The translations under genes were made by a program, and so were the position numbers. A stretch of DNA of 64,000 nt from NCBI GenBank assembly GCA_032622095.1, contig CP136062.1, forward strand, positions 201,647,459 through 201,711,458, in the 5' to 3' direction. This document shows positions 21,954 to 34,300 of this stretch, piece by piece. Every line of letters starts with the position of its first letter. Position 1 is the stretch's first letter. A model generated the notes under the pieces. The model was given only the letters and a program-made list of their open reading frames with translations. It made no database searches and was not told the DNA's origin. The DNA comes from Siphonodentalium dalli (taxonomy: Eukaryota > Mollusca > Scaphopoda > Gadilida > Siphonodentaliidae).

Positions 21954-22394
21954 CGGATTCGTCATCTCAAGTTTAGCCTCGAGAAAGCTGGTTTAGCTGG
22001 ACCACCTAATTAGATGGTTTAGTTGCCGGTTTAAGCTTATAAAACGCAAATAAAACATCGAAATTGACAAAAACTTATCCCCACACGCTTTATAGGTGTG
22101 AGTGCTTCTCGCTTATAAATTTCCAATCAAAATATGGTCGCTGTCGAAATTATTGATTTTTGCCATCAATAAAACGAGGCGGTCCGCATTAGGAAAGTAC
22201 GATTAATTTTCTCGAGGATACAGAGACACTACTGCTAAACCACTGGTCTGGCTGGACCAGGTTTAAACCAGAGATGACGAATGCGCCACTTAGACCTGCG
22301 GTCGCGGGTTTAAACCACGGATTTTGCTGACTCACGGCGGTTTAAACCTAGAGGTTTACGTAGACCAGGTTTAAACCTGAGATGACGAATCGGG
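21954..22394. mobile_element. MITE with GATTCGTCATCTC termini
   Basis: Left end CGGATTCGTCATCTCAAGTT, right end AACCTGAGATGACGAATCGGG. An internal inverted copy of the terminus lies at 22,262-22,287. The interior is rich in GGTTTAAACC. Target duplication is not evident. Confidence 0.6.
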
Positions 22395-22536
22395 CCCTCA
22401 AGTTTAGTATATTTGATACTCATTTTTGTTTTCAAATTAATTATTTTCACCATTTCTAGTTTTGGGCCAATTGATACAAGTGCATGTTTTCAAATCCCTG
22501 AACCAAACCGACACATTTGCCACCAAGGTGGGTGGG

Positions 22537-22790
22537 GGGGGGGGGGATCATATGACACACATTCTGAGGACAAATTGGCCGACCCGTTTGGATAATTTTT
22601 GGTGTGTTATTTGACACACCTAGAAAAACGCCTGTGTTGGCCCAAATATGTTATCTGACACACATGTGCACATTCTGAGGACAAACTCGCTGACACGTTT
22701 GGATAATTTTTTCATAATTATATGTGTCAGATGACCTATTTGACCGACACGGGCTTTTCTGCAGGTGTGTCATTTGACCTGGTTATATGA
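22537..22790. repeat. Imperfect tandem segments with poly-G
   Basis: After a run of at least 12 G, two related blocks carry ACACATTCTGAGGACAAA and CGTTTGGATAATTTTT (22,556-22,608 and 22,668-22,712), with repeated TGTGTCATTTGACACACC-like palindromes. Confidence 0.6.
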
Positions 22791-22798
22791 CTATAGAT

Positions 22799-23056
22799 TA
22801 GATATTTCGATATATCACGATACGCTTTCACACGATACTGGTATCGTATCGTGTGAAGTGTATCGCGATACACAAATATAACAATTTTAGGTGTCATCGT
22901 ATGCGAAAATAACCCATATTTACTGTATTTTTTTCAGCAATTTAGGTCGAAAATCCTCGCAAAACATGGTTTTTGCATATCGTGATACGTATCGTATCGT
23001 TGGTCATGTATCGTGATACGTATCGTATTGTGACAAAGTGTATCGTTGCAGCCCTA
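22799..23056. mobile_element. hAT-like MITE rich in GATACG
   Basis: Exact 8-bp duplication CTATAGAT at 22,791-22,798 and 23,057-23,064. The element runs TAGATATTTCGATATATCAC ... GTATCGTTGCAGCCCTA. An 8-bp target duplication and TAG/CTA ends suit the hAT superfamily. The interior is a palindromic mass of ATCGTATCG. Confidence 0.75.
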
Positions 23057-23324
23057 CTATAGATGTGTCAGATGCCCTGGATTCTGATTTTTGTTTTCAG
23101 TATACAATTACCAGGCACTACATGTATCAGCAACCTAAGTTTGAAGTTATCGATCTAAACCTGTCTATTGCCAACCTCTTGGATGCAAAAGAAGAGAAAA
23201 TTCTGCTCGATACATAGACTTTCAAACTAGTTGTTAACGGTTGGAATATTGACATTAAATATTAATAGCCGAAGCTTGATTAAAGTGTCTTACTCTACTT
23301 CTGCTAGTTTCCTTCGACGCAAAG

Positions 23325-23505
23325 CAGGTCGTGATATCGGTTGTTCTTGATTCTGGTCCCCCCCCCCCCCACAGCAAACCGGCTCGTGGTATCCGTCGTT
23401 CTTTATACTGTTTTATAGCCCCCCCCCCCCCCAACAGCTCGTGATATCGGTTTATCTAGATGTTGATTAGGCCCCCACAAACCAGCTCGTGATATCGGTC
23501 GTTCT
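23325..23505. repeat. About 65-bp tandem units with poly-C
   Basis: AGCTCGTGATATCGGTCGTT recurs four times with variation (23,325-23,490). Two units carry runs of 11 or more C. Confidence 0.75.
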
Positions 23506-23886
23506 ATATCGATGCTGGTTTAGTCAACAGTTACTCACAACGGAAAACATCTAGCCACGTCCCTACACAAAGAATAGCCTATTGCGTTCGAATGGGGCTA
23601 ATGTCAACATAAAACGTTTTTATTCAATGATTTTTTTTTTATCACGTATATATATAACAGTGCAACGAGTAAAACGTATATAAATGTATATGCATTATAC
23701 ACAAATTGGGAAATCATGTTCAGTCATCATTGAACATCAGGTATACATATATACACGCATTGTATATATACCAATATAATGATAAACGATATACTTGACT
23801 AGATGTACTATCACACATGCAGGTGTTCATATCTATATAGTCGGGGGTTACAGGAAGACAGCAAATCGTGGTTATGACACTCCTTG

Positions 23887-24701
23887 TTACGCCGAGTTAT
23901 GTAGTAACTGACGAGTTTTGTGGTAGCTCACGAGTTATGTAGTAACAATCGACGAGTTTTGTGGTAGCTCACAAGTTTTGTAGTAAAATCGACGAGTTAT
24001 GTAGTAATTTCAGGTTACGAGTTTTGTAGCAAAATATCGACGAGTTTTGTAGTAAAAAACAAGCTAACGAGTTTTGTAGTAAAATACTCGTCGAGTTGTG
24101 TAGCAACAATGTTTAGTCAGTTTCAAAGGCGCGTTTAATAAAATCTTATATAGTAAATGCAATGTTATTTGTGTAATTGGTTGTGTGGTGGACGTTAATG
24201 ACACTGTAGGTCAACTTGATGTTGGTCCCTCGTCACTGCTGCGCCGTTTCTCGGCAGATCTGAGCCAAACTTCGTACCTAGAAGTACTATGACCATACTA
24301 TTAACTTGGCGATTGCCCCAGACGCCGCGTTCTGGTGTTAATGGCGTTGTAGCTCAATGTGATGTTGATCCCTCGTCACCCCTCCGCCGTTTCTCTGCAG
24401 CTTGGGGCGAAACTTGGTACATAGAAGTGTTGTGGCCACGTTAGTAACTTGGGCCTGGTCGCGATAACATCGGATGTTATGACGTTAATGACATTGCTCA
24501 TCAACTTGACAGACAGACTCGTTAGCTTGTTTTTTACTACAAAACTAGTCGATATTTTACTACAAAACTCGTAACCCAAATTACTACATAACTCGTCGAT
24601 TTTACTACAAAACTCGTGAGCTACCACAAAACTCGTAGATTGTTACTACATAACTCGTGAGCTACCACAAAACTCGTCGGTTACTACATAACTCGGCGTA
24701 A
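23887..24701. mobile_element. 815-bp foldback element with repeat-built arms
   Basis: Left arm 23,887-24,075 and right arm 24,515-24,701 are inverted copies starting TTACGCCGAGTTATGTAGTA. Each arm is a string of variants of CGAGTTTTGTAGTAA. The loop contains two tandem units of about 120 bp (24,192-24,309, 24,335-24,452) and part of a third. No transposase frame. Confidence 0.85.
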
Positions 24702-25192
24702 AACTCCCTAACAATAATTGCACCAGACTTTTGAATTATGACTGATGCTTTGCTGTAATTTAATTATTGTGTGAATAAAACATATAAATCTAGTCTTCAG
24801 CCATAACATAACTCAGAAATCTTGTTTTACACTTAAATTTACATACACTTGTATATATAAATTGTTTATAGCTCACTGCGAATCCCGTCCCCCATATAAA
24901 TATGAAATTTTACATAATATGAGAGTTCAAGTGACTTCGGTCACTAATATTCGAGGTTGTTAAATTTGAACGCCAAAATCTCCTTAAAATAAATCTATTT
25001 GATATACGTTTTTTTTTTCAGTATCCGAGGTGAGTTGTTGGGATAGCTAATCGGTATAATAACTTGCTCCTATCTTTGAAATTGAAAGCGTGACATCATT
25101 CTGGTCGCCGTTTTCGAGCAAGAAGGAGTTGAAGGCACTCAGTTGCGCCAAATCAATGAATGGCTCCAACACGTCTACGTCATTTTGGCGGT
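24702..25192. other. Region downstream of the DDO stop codon
   Basis: Likely holds the DDO 3' UTR on the minus strand. A clear minus-strand AATAAA was not seen close to the stop. No other feature. Confidence 0.4.
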
Positions 25193-25315
25193 TTATAGTT
25201 TGGACTTCATCACGGCCGCATCTTGTATAGTCTCTTCAACGAGACCTGCAGCATAAACTGCTGTTCCCCAACTCAGCGCTATTCCATTTGACCCGTGCCC
25301 GTAATTGTGGACGAC
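25193..25315 (-). CDS. DDO: DDO last exon with peroxisomal SKL
   Basis: 40 codons plus TAA, phase 0, acceptor TTTTCCCCAG. It starts VVHNYGHGSNGIALSWGTAV, the C-terminal FAD-binding block, and ends VMKSKL. A C-terminal Ser-Lys-Leu is the canonical type 1 peroxisomal targeting signal, as expected for this H2O2-producing enzyme. No clear AATAAA was found just downstream on the minus strand. Confidence 0.93.
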   Translation of the reverse strand, partial: VVHNYGHGSNGIALSWGTAVYAAGLVEETIQDAAVMKSKL

Positions 25316-28300
25316 CTGGGGAAAATAAATTCTATATATTAATCAGACCTTGCACCTCTGTATATATAGTCTCAATATGCACTCATAAGTAGGGCTTATA
25401 TATATAAGACACCACACACAATGTTCCCCACCAGCGATCTTCCACAAATACCGATGATGTTGCTTGGCGGGGACGAATACAGATGGGGTAAAGATGCATA
25501 ATCCGAGATTAAACAACCCTAAATTACTATTTATTTGGCTTCGGGGACAAAACATATCTGATTGAGCCGAGAAACACACCCATCAAAGCTCAGAGTTATT
25601 AAATATGGATTTTAGAAATCTATTTTTTTTCAGCACCGGTAATATTTGGCCACCTGGCAATAATCAGCTGACATTTCAGAAATTAGAAGTCGATGAAAAG
25701 TATCGCCATCAACAGGAATGCGATATGTTGTGATAGTTGATGTGGTGATACGTGCATTATACTTATTTATGAATCGGTAATCGTGTTTTATCCATGCAAA
25801 TAGACATGTCATATGGTAACATGCTGGTTACACGTGGAAATAATATGTGTTTGCATTCGTGACGACACTTGTTGGGGAATTCTAATTTGAATTAGGAATC
25901 ACCATATATGGAAGTTGTAAACCGCACTCACTCACATCCAAACTTCCAAGAAAAAACGTTATTGTAGGACCCCGTTATTGTAGGACCCCGTTATTGTAGG
26001 ACCCCGTTATTGTAGGACTTTTACGGCAAATATGATATTGTGATTGGTATTGTTGTGAGTATATATTGGTAATAAACTAATTTGGATAACTAAATCGGCT
26101 TTTGGTGAAATTCATTTGTTGCAAGCAGTACACCAGAACACCCTGCTATGCATGCATGCAAACCAGTAAATAGAACAGTTGTGTACATCGATTAGACCCA
26201 AGCATAAACTATGATAAGTGCTGGCCCCAGCGCGTGGTATTAATGAACTAAACAATCGAGTTACGCTTCTTGAATTTGTGAAGGGAAACAAGAATCCGCA
26301 TATATTAAAAAAAATGCTGGTGATTTGTTCAATGCCTGTGAAGGGAAGAAAATCATACCATACGGATATATACAAGGGGGTCAATTTTTTATAAATCAAC
26401 AGTCAGGTGATGTCCCGAAATATTGAAAAGGGGACTGGGTATTATTAAGCTGGTGTGTGTTCTTGTTAAAACGTTCGGTAGTTGTGAAAATTCAAGATTT
26501 AATTTTGAAACAATATCTTAATGCGTGCTGCCGTTTCACCTAATGGTTCATCGGGCGAGGCTCAAAGACAAAATTGACAATTTGAATAAATCAACCGATC
26601 GCTTATGTTAACACTGTCGCCTATGGGCAAGTACATTTAGTTGGTAATAACATGTGGCTCATGTGATAGTTTAGGTGTCAGTATTGGAACATCAAGATAG
26701 CATCATAATTATCGTATTCCACATATGTGGAGATTCTCAATGCCATGCAATATCTTAAATGATTAATGAGTGAACGTACATGTAATGGTCCATTTGCCAG
26801 ATGCATGGTTTCTTTCTCCACTCGAATATGAGACCGAGCTGGTCTCAATCCTACCCAAACCGTCTGCATTTCATAACCCTTAAAATAAAAAATACAAGCT
26901 ATATCTTAGGATGTGTTCCCAACAAAATCCTTAAGCTTCAAATAGCAGTCTAATGTCAGAAATCTAAACTAATGACTCCAACGCTGACCAAAAAACTATT
27001 TTTTTTAGAGTTTACACATTATACAGACGTGACATCGGTCGACAACAATAGCGCAAAAGCATAAAGAAACCGTTCATTTGCTTTCGACAAGCAATTATGT
27101 CAAAATACCCCCTAATGGGTTTGAACCCTGTATTTTACATTAATGGTAAGAGAGACGGACCTTAATACTCGGCAGGAAATCTCCAACCCGTTTTTCTATG
27201 TCCACTGTGTCTTCGGGATCCACCACAGTAGAAAAGTTATTATCTTGACGCGTTCCACCTATCACAACCGAATCTGAGCTAAAATAAGACAATTATGTAC
27301 GTCAGCATGTGGTGGTTTTCCGCAGTGCCGCTATGTCTAATTATAATGCACACATTTTGGAGGCTAATAAATTGACAAATAAAGTGAGAAGCCTGGCTCA
27401 GGAAGCCTTCCAATGGTAAAACATTACTTTTGAAAGTGACGATAATGCATTAGTTCTCATTTTAAGAGCAATTGTAATGGTAGTTGTAAAGAAAATGACA
27501 AATACTGGTAACGGTAATGGTAATGGATTACTTTTCAAGTTAATGCACCCATCCCTGCTGGATGGGCACAAGTTTTGGTAATAAATGTTTAACATTTTTA
27601 AAAATTCAAATATTTTATATTTTGATCACGCCTACATATATGATCTGTCATTACAGTGATTACCTCTACTGTGTGTTTTACGCATAATTAGATCATCAAA
27701 GCACACGTTCACGCACTGCGTGGGCAGTTTGTCGTGTATATTTATTGCAGGAATTTCGCCATAGAAAGCCATATGGGGCCTCAATATGAAGGCAACATGC
27801 ATTTGTATCAAGCTAACGACATGAGAAGTATTCTTGCGAGATAATTGTATGTTATTTACAGGCAAATTTAGGTAGCATCTCTACAGGCGGAACTATAGAG
27901 TTTTACTTCTTCCGTATAGTTAGCTGTGATACATATGCATTTTATAAGAATTATTGCGTCCACTTTATGGCACATTATGGCTTTCTGTACCAAAATGCCT
28001 GCAAAAAAATTCCAGGCAAATTTGGTGAGTGTGTAATCGTGGCATAAAGAGGTGAAGGAAATATAGATATGCCAGGACTGGTGCAAAGGCGATTTCGTGA
28101 AAAATATTTAGCAAATGCATGATTGTGTGTAAGAAAGGACAACTTACTGAACTTAGTGCTTTGATATTGTGTTAGTTGAGCACCAAGTGTTATAAGGCAA
28201 TCTAAATGTCGTTCACGTCGATCATGGGAAACCAATATATAGGTCAATGGTTAGTTAGCAATATATAGGTCAATGGTTAGTTAGCAATAGATACAAAATG

Positions 28301-31300
28301 AGTTGTCGTTCTCCTTAATGTGGGATATTAGAAGGGCTCAAACATACCATTAACATGCCTGATCACGACAAACTTTCTGAAGAATTTAATTTCTTATCAC
28401 AAATATTCTGAATATATACAACAGACCTGAACAACGGACTTTACAACTAACGGATTTCTTAGTAATACAGCTACTTTGCCCATACCAGACGCCTGAAAGT
28501 TAGTTTGGACAATTGCGCAGTTATACGTGGTGGAAAAGAATACCCCTAAAATATATATGTTGCCAAATGTATGAAATTCCGATTCGAAATCCATCCAATG
28601 AATCTGTGTCCGATAGTTGGTTGGAGAAACAAGTTGAAATTCTGGCCTGAATTCGCATAAATTTATTCCTTCGTACGAAAGTTTCCAATCCGCTGTGAAT
28701 CCTTAAATGGCACGTTTCATATCAGTACGTTCCTGGTAGAAATCTCTACCAGCATCCTCATTGTGACAATATGTACCTTACTATATATAATTAAAACATA
28801 CAGTACAAGAACACCATAGTCAGAAATGGTAACGCGCTCAAGATCATATATTATATACCCATGATTGTAATTACAGAATATAAAATAACAATTGAAATTC
28901 CCAACTACACCTTTTACCGGACTCGGCCTCCGGGTCGCAGTTCGACTTTTAATCCGTCCAAAAACTCCCATTCTATAAATAAAACGCCCATGCGCCCACT
29001 GTAATTAAGAAACAGCGAAACATTATACACGCGGAGCGCGAAACAAGGATCGTCTACGAGAATGCATTCCCGATATTTGCACCTGGAGCAAAATGATATA
29101 CCTCAATGGAAGAAGATCATACATGCACCTGGTATATATTTGTCTCCATGTATTTTCTGAACAGTATATACAATGTATACATGTATATACAGCTTCATGT
29201 GAATAAGACATGCAGGATTGTTACACGCGTGTTTTGAACTCACTTTGGGTAGATATATGTTGACTTGCCATCGTATGAAAAGTACTTGATCCAGGGTGCC
29301 GTCACCTACAATGAGACACACATGCATGTGTTATAAAAACTCCTCGCTCTGTTGTTAATTATAGAAAAGTTCATCCACATATGTGACAGGTGAGCAAGTT
29401 ACAAATCTTATATTGATGCATGAATGCCATCAGGGGTGCGGCTCTATATCGGAGTCAATGTGGTTATCAGGTGTGCATGGGGTTGGAATTCCAAATTGTA
29501 TAAATGCGCCTTATCTAGCTTGGGGCCACACACAGATAGAACATCTCATGTATACAATATGTATCAACTAGAGGCTATTGATTGTCTAATGGATGAAACA
29601 TTTATGGCGCAAAATGGGAAACCGACTAGTTTGATTAGTATATAATTTCCAAAATTTGGCCAACCTTGTCAGATACTTTGAGTGTATTCAAATCTGCGTT
29701 CTTGAAGGTCCACGAATGATGGTGTATCAAGATGTGATCTGGAATAAATGATTCCAACAACCAATACATACAAATAACAGACCGCAAACACTATATATAT
29801 ATATACGACGTCATGCTCATTAGCTTGTTGGAATTCTAAACGATTCTGGTAGAGGACTTACAAATAGGCTTTTTGTCTCATCCATTCCAATCACCCATAA
29901 TCATCCATTATCATTTTGTTAAAATATTCATCTTTTTTGTATTGGGAATAAATATTGTTTACGCCAAATGATTCCAACAAACAGTAGATACCAATAACAG
30001 ACCGCAAACATTATACGACGTCATTCGCTTGTTGATATTCCAACCGGCGCACGTTGTTCAAATTACGCAGTGCTGATATGTCTTGGTAGCCGGCCATCGC
30101 GAACATTAAAGGGTCTGCACGATGTGTATTATATATGACCGAACTGAAAGGGATGGATAACTCACCCTCATAACCTGACCCCTGACAGGGTATACTTTTT
30201 CATCATTCAGTAGTTCTCGACTGCCAATCCCCGAGCAGTTCACCACAATATCATATGTGCCAACTAACTGGAATGTTTTGAACATTGGCATTATTGACAT
30301 TGTTACAATTGTTCACAAGTTTTACAATGTATATATATACATGTCTGCACGTGTCTTGTATCTGACAACATAGTGATGTTGACACGACGCAACGAGAAAG
30401 ACAGACAAGGTCATATTGATCCTTTGCAACCAACGGGTGAAATTAACACTACCGTAACGTATTGTTATGTTATATTCTGCTATAGCCGCAGTTGTATCTC
30501 ATAAATATTTTTGGCGAGCTTTGCCGACATCAACTACAAAGACTGTAGAGAGATTATCGAACCACAAAGGAGCCCACCACTAAGGCCGCTGCACGGAGTG
30601 GACGAGCTATGATTCTCGAGAAAATAAACCAATATAATAGGGAGTAGCTCCATGCAACGCTGGACTATACCAGTATGTGCTGGAATATGGAGCTGGAGCA
30701 CCCTGAGAGGGGAAACAAGTTTGAAGGGAGTTGTATACTAACCTCTTTCATGTCTTCCACCTTCTTATTGACCACGTGACCCCCTTTGGATTTGAATCTA
30801 TAAAATGTCACAATGTTATATAGTCATTTTACCTTGCCCTAATACACACACGCGAAATATAAAATAACTGAAGTTTATGTTGCTGTCTTAATCAGATTTA
30901 TTTCTAACGTGCGCGTATTGTGGCCCGAAGCCGACCTGAGGCATAATTTCTCCAAACAAATTAAAGACATTTTACACAGAACGTTCAGTTTATAACATCT
31001 GGAAATTCAAAAAATTTGAAGCAACTGAACTGCATCCATATAATAAACTAGACATCTTTTCTGCAATTCATAAAAAACTAAAGTGATGCGAAACACTTCG
31101 GTAGGGATATGAAATATAAATGTAGAATACTCTTGCTCAAAGTAGTTATTTTTACGAATGTAAATCAAAATTTACAACACACACCGTCATTCTTATATAT
31201 CAATTAAATTCAACGACTCTCGTTGATGAAATCATTTGCATTGGTTTATCGCCGTCTATTGCGTCCCGAAACGAGAAGTAAATATTTACAATTGCGCGTT

Positions 31301-34300
31301 GTTCAGGCGATGTTTTCTATAGAGTGGTGTAGTCGATTTCGCTGTGATTTTCGGCGGTGTGAGTAGAATTCTACATTCATCCAGTTGGCACAGTGCCTGA
31401 GCACTAACTTATCAGTTTCACGCACACGAATAGTCCATAATATGTCTTTTTAAAGATGCATATTTATTTACGGAAGATTAAATTTTTGAAAACAACATTG
31501 CATGGGTATCAATGCTGAAACCAGCAAAATTTCTGCGTCATTTTGGTTTATCTTTTTTTATATTAATTCCAGGATATAGAATAATGGATATGAATCGAGG
31601 ACAAAGCTTCTATGAAATAATATACATTTTATTTCGTGGAACAGTTTTAGGGGCTATTTTTAGAACCAATTACCAAAAGCGTACCAAGATAGAGCACTCC
31701 ATCTCGTTAGCATCCTCAATCCAAGATAGAGCACTCCATCTCGTTAGCATCCTCAATCCAAGATAGAGCACTCCATCTCGTTAGCATCCTCAATCCAAGA
31801 TAGAGCACTCCATCTCGTTAGCATCCTCAATCCAAGATAGAGCACTCCATCTCGTTAACATCCTCAATCCAAGATAGAGCACTCCATCTCGTTAGCATCC
31901 TCAATCAAGATAGAGCACTCCATCTCGTTAGCATCCTCAATCAAGATAGAGCAATCCATCTCGTTAGCATCCTCAATCCAAGATAGAGCACTCCATCTCG
32001 TTAGCATCCTCAATCCAAGACAGAGCACTCCATCTCGTTAGCATCCTCAATCAAGGAAAGATAGAGCACCCCATCTCGTTAGCATCCTCAATCAAGATAG
32101 AGCACTCCATCTCGTTAGCATCCTCAATCAAGATAGAGCACTCCATCTCGTTAGCATCCTTAATCAGGATAGAGCACTCCATCTCGTTAGCATCCTCAAT
32201 CAAGATAGAGCACTCCATCTCGTTAGCATCCTCAATCCAAGATAGAGCACTCCATCTCGTTAGCATCCTCAATCAAGATAGAGCACTCCATCTCGTTAGC
32301 ATCCTCAATCCAAGACAGAGCACTCCATCTCGTTAGCATCCTCAATCAAGATAGAGCACTCCATATCGTTAGCATCCTCAATCAAGATAGAGCACTCCAT
32401 CTCGTTAGCATCCTCAATCCAAGATAGAGCACTCCATCTCGTTAGCATCCTCAATCCAAGATAGAGCACTCCATCTCGTTAGCATCCTCAATCCAAGATA
32501 GAGCACTCCATCTCGTTAGCATCCTCAATCCAAGATAGAGCACTCCATCTCGTTAGCATCCTCAATCAAGATAGAGCACTCCATCTCGTTAGCATCCTCA
32601 ATCAAGATAGAGCAATCCATCTCGTTAGCATCCTCAATCCAAGATAGAGCACTCCATCTCGTTAGCATCCTCAATCAAGATAGAGCACTCCATCTCGTTA
32701 GCATCCTCAATCAAGATAGAGCACTCCATCTCGTTAGCATCCTCAATCAAGATAGAGCACTCCATCTCGTTAGCATCCTCAATCCAAGATAGAGCACTCC
32801 ATCTCGTTAGCATCCTCAATCAAGATAGAGCACTCCATCTCGTTAGCATCCTCAATCAAGATAGAGCACTCCATCTCGTTAGCATCCTCAATCCAAGACA
32901 GAGCACTCCATCTCGTTAGCATCCTCAATCAAGATAGAGCACTCCATCTCGTTAGCATCCTCAATCCGAGATAGAGCACTCCATCTCGTTAGCATCCTCA
33001 ATCAAGATAGAGCACTCCATCTCGTTAGCATCCTCAATCAAGATAGAGCACTCCATCTCGTTAGCATCCTCAATCAAGATAGAGCACTCCATCTCGTTAG
33101 CATCCTCAATCAAGATAGAGCACCCCATCTCGTTAGCATCCTCAATCCAAGATAGAGCACTCCATCTCGTTAGCATCCTCAATCCAAGATAGAGCACTCC
33201 ATCTCGTTAGCATCCTCAATCAAGATTGAGCACTCCATCTCGTTAGCATCCTCAATCAAGGAAATTGCAGACCAGCTTAGAGATTTACGGCGAATTATGA
33301 TGAAAATAAACTACTTTATTATGCATTTATAGACAAATAATAAACTTTATCTTCAGTTTAATCTCTATATTTCACAAAATAGCTATTTGTAGTCTTGACA
33401 TAGGGATTTATAAAAAAATATGTTGTTGCTGCAATTGTGGCCCGGAAGAGATACCGTAGAACATCTTTAAAAATTTAGAACAAAAAATTAACCTCAGCGC
33501 CACCTTAACTTAACAACATACCTGATCATTAACCACGGGAGATACTTTCGACATTCTGTCAAGCAAGTTGCCATCAGGTACCCGTGTCTGAAAAGTATTG
33601 CATACTATAATATAACATACTGAAATGGCACATCCAGCGTATACCGGTATGTGATCGAGTTAGCGCTTATGTGTAATGTGTAGTGTGTTATGAGGCTCGC
33701 TATTCGTGAGTTTTCAAAAAAAGAAAATCTCAATTTCAAACAATCAATTGAAGGAAAAAATCAATCCTTTATAACCAATGTATTCTATAGTATTATAACA
33801 AACACGAGTTTACCCCCACAAATATGAGAGATATGTTTGAATTTTGTATATAAAAGAAGAAAGAAGAAAAAAAAGCGGTTTAAAAATAAAACAACCATTT
33901 CTTCATATAAGTCGATAGACAGTTGATAGGAACTATTTAAAAACACACTGCATTATCTAGACTATGAACCCATAGAGCTCAGTCTGCCTTCTAAAACCAT
34001 GACTGTCTGCGAAAAAATAAATAAAACATTTTTCATTGCATATTTCTTTTTGTTTTGCAGAACTAAAAATCACAATAAGACTGCATAATGTCTGAAAAGA
34101 TGAATCGGTAATAGTATTGAGTATTTGTATCTATGAGATTATTGAAAACGTGGTCGAATAACAGTTATGTTGTTTTGTGTTGCTTTGGTCCTTTATCCGA
34201 TAAAAAATATTATAGCAAATGGCTGCAAGAAAAAATTAAATATGAAATGAAAAATGTTTAATTTATTTTCTCGCAGACAGTTATGATTTCCGAGTGTAGA

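Noticed and set aside
18672-22394. Single 3.7-kb transposon bounded by GATTCGTCATCTC termini
   Set aside because: A closer left partner exists at 21,957 for the right end, and no target duplication links 18,672 with 22,394.
27118-27165. GGGTTTGAACCC, a tRNA/SINE-like B box
   Set aside because: No matching A box or full fold; it lies just downstream of the DDO exon 8 donor.
29664-29740. Exon-like segment with acceptor TTATTCCAG on the minus strand
   Set aside because: It lies between DDO exons 6 and 7, which already join in phase; its phase-0 reading hits a stop at once and it has no DDO similarity.
31684-33262. CRISPR-like array
   Set aside because: Units are contiguous with no unique spacers, and the genome is animal; it is a minisatellite.
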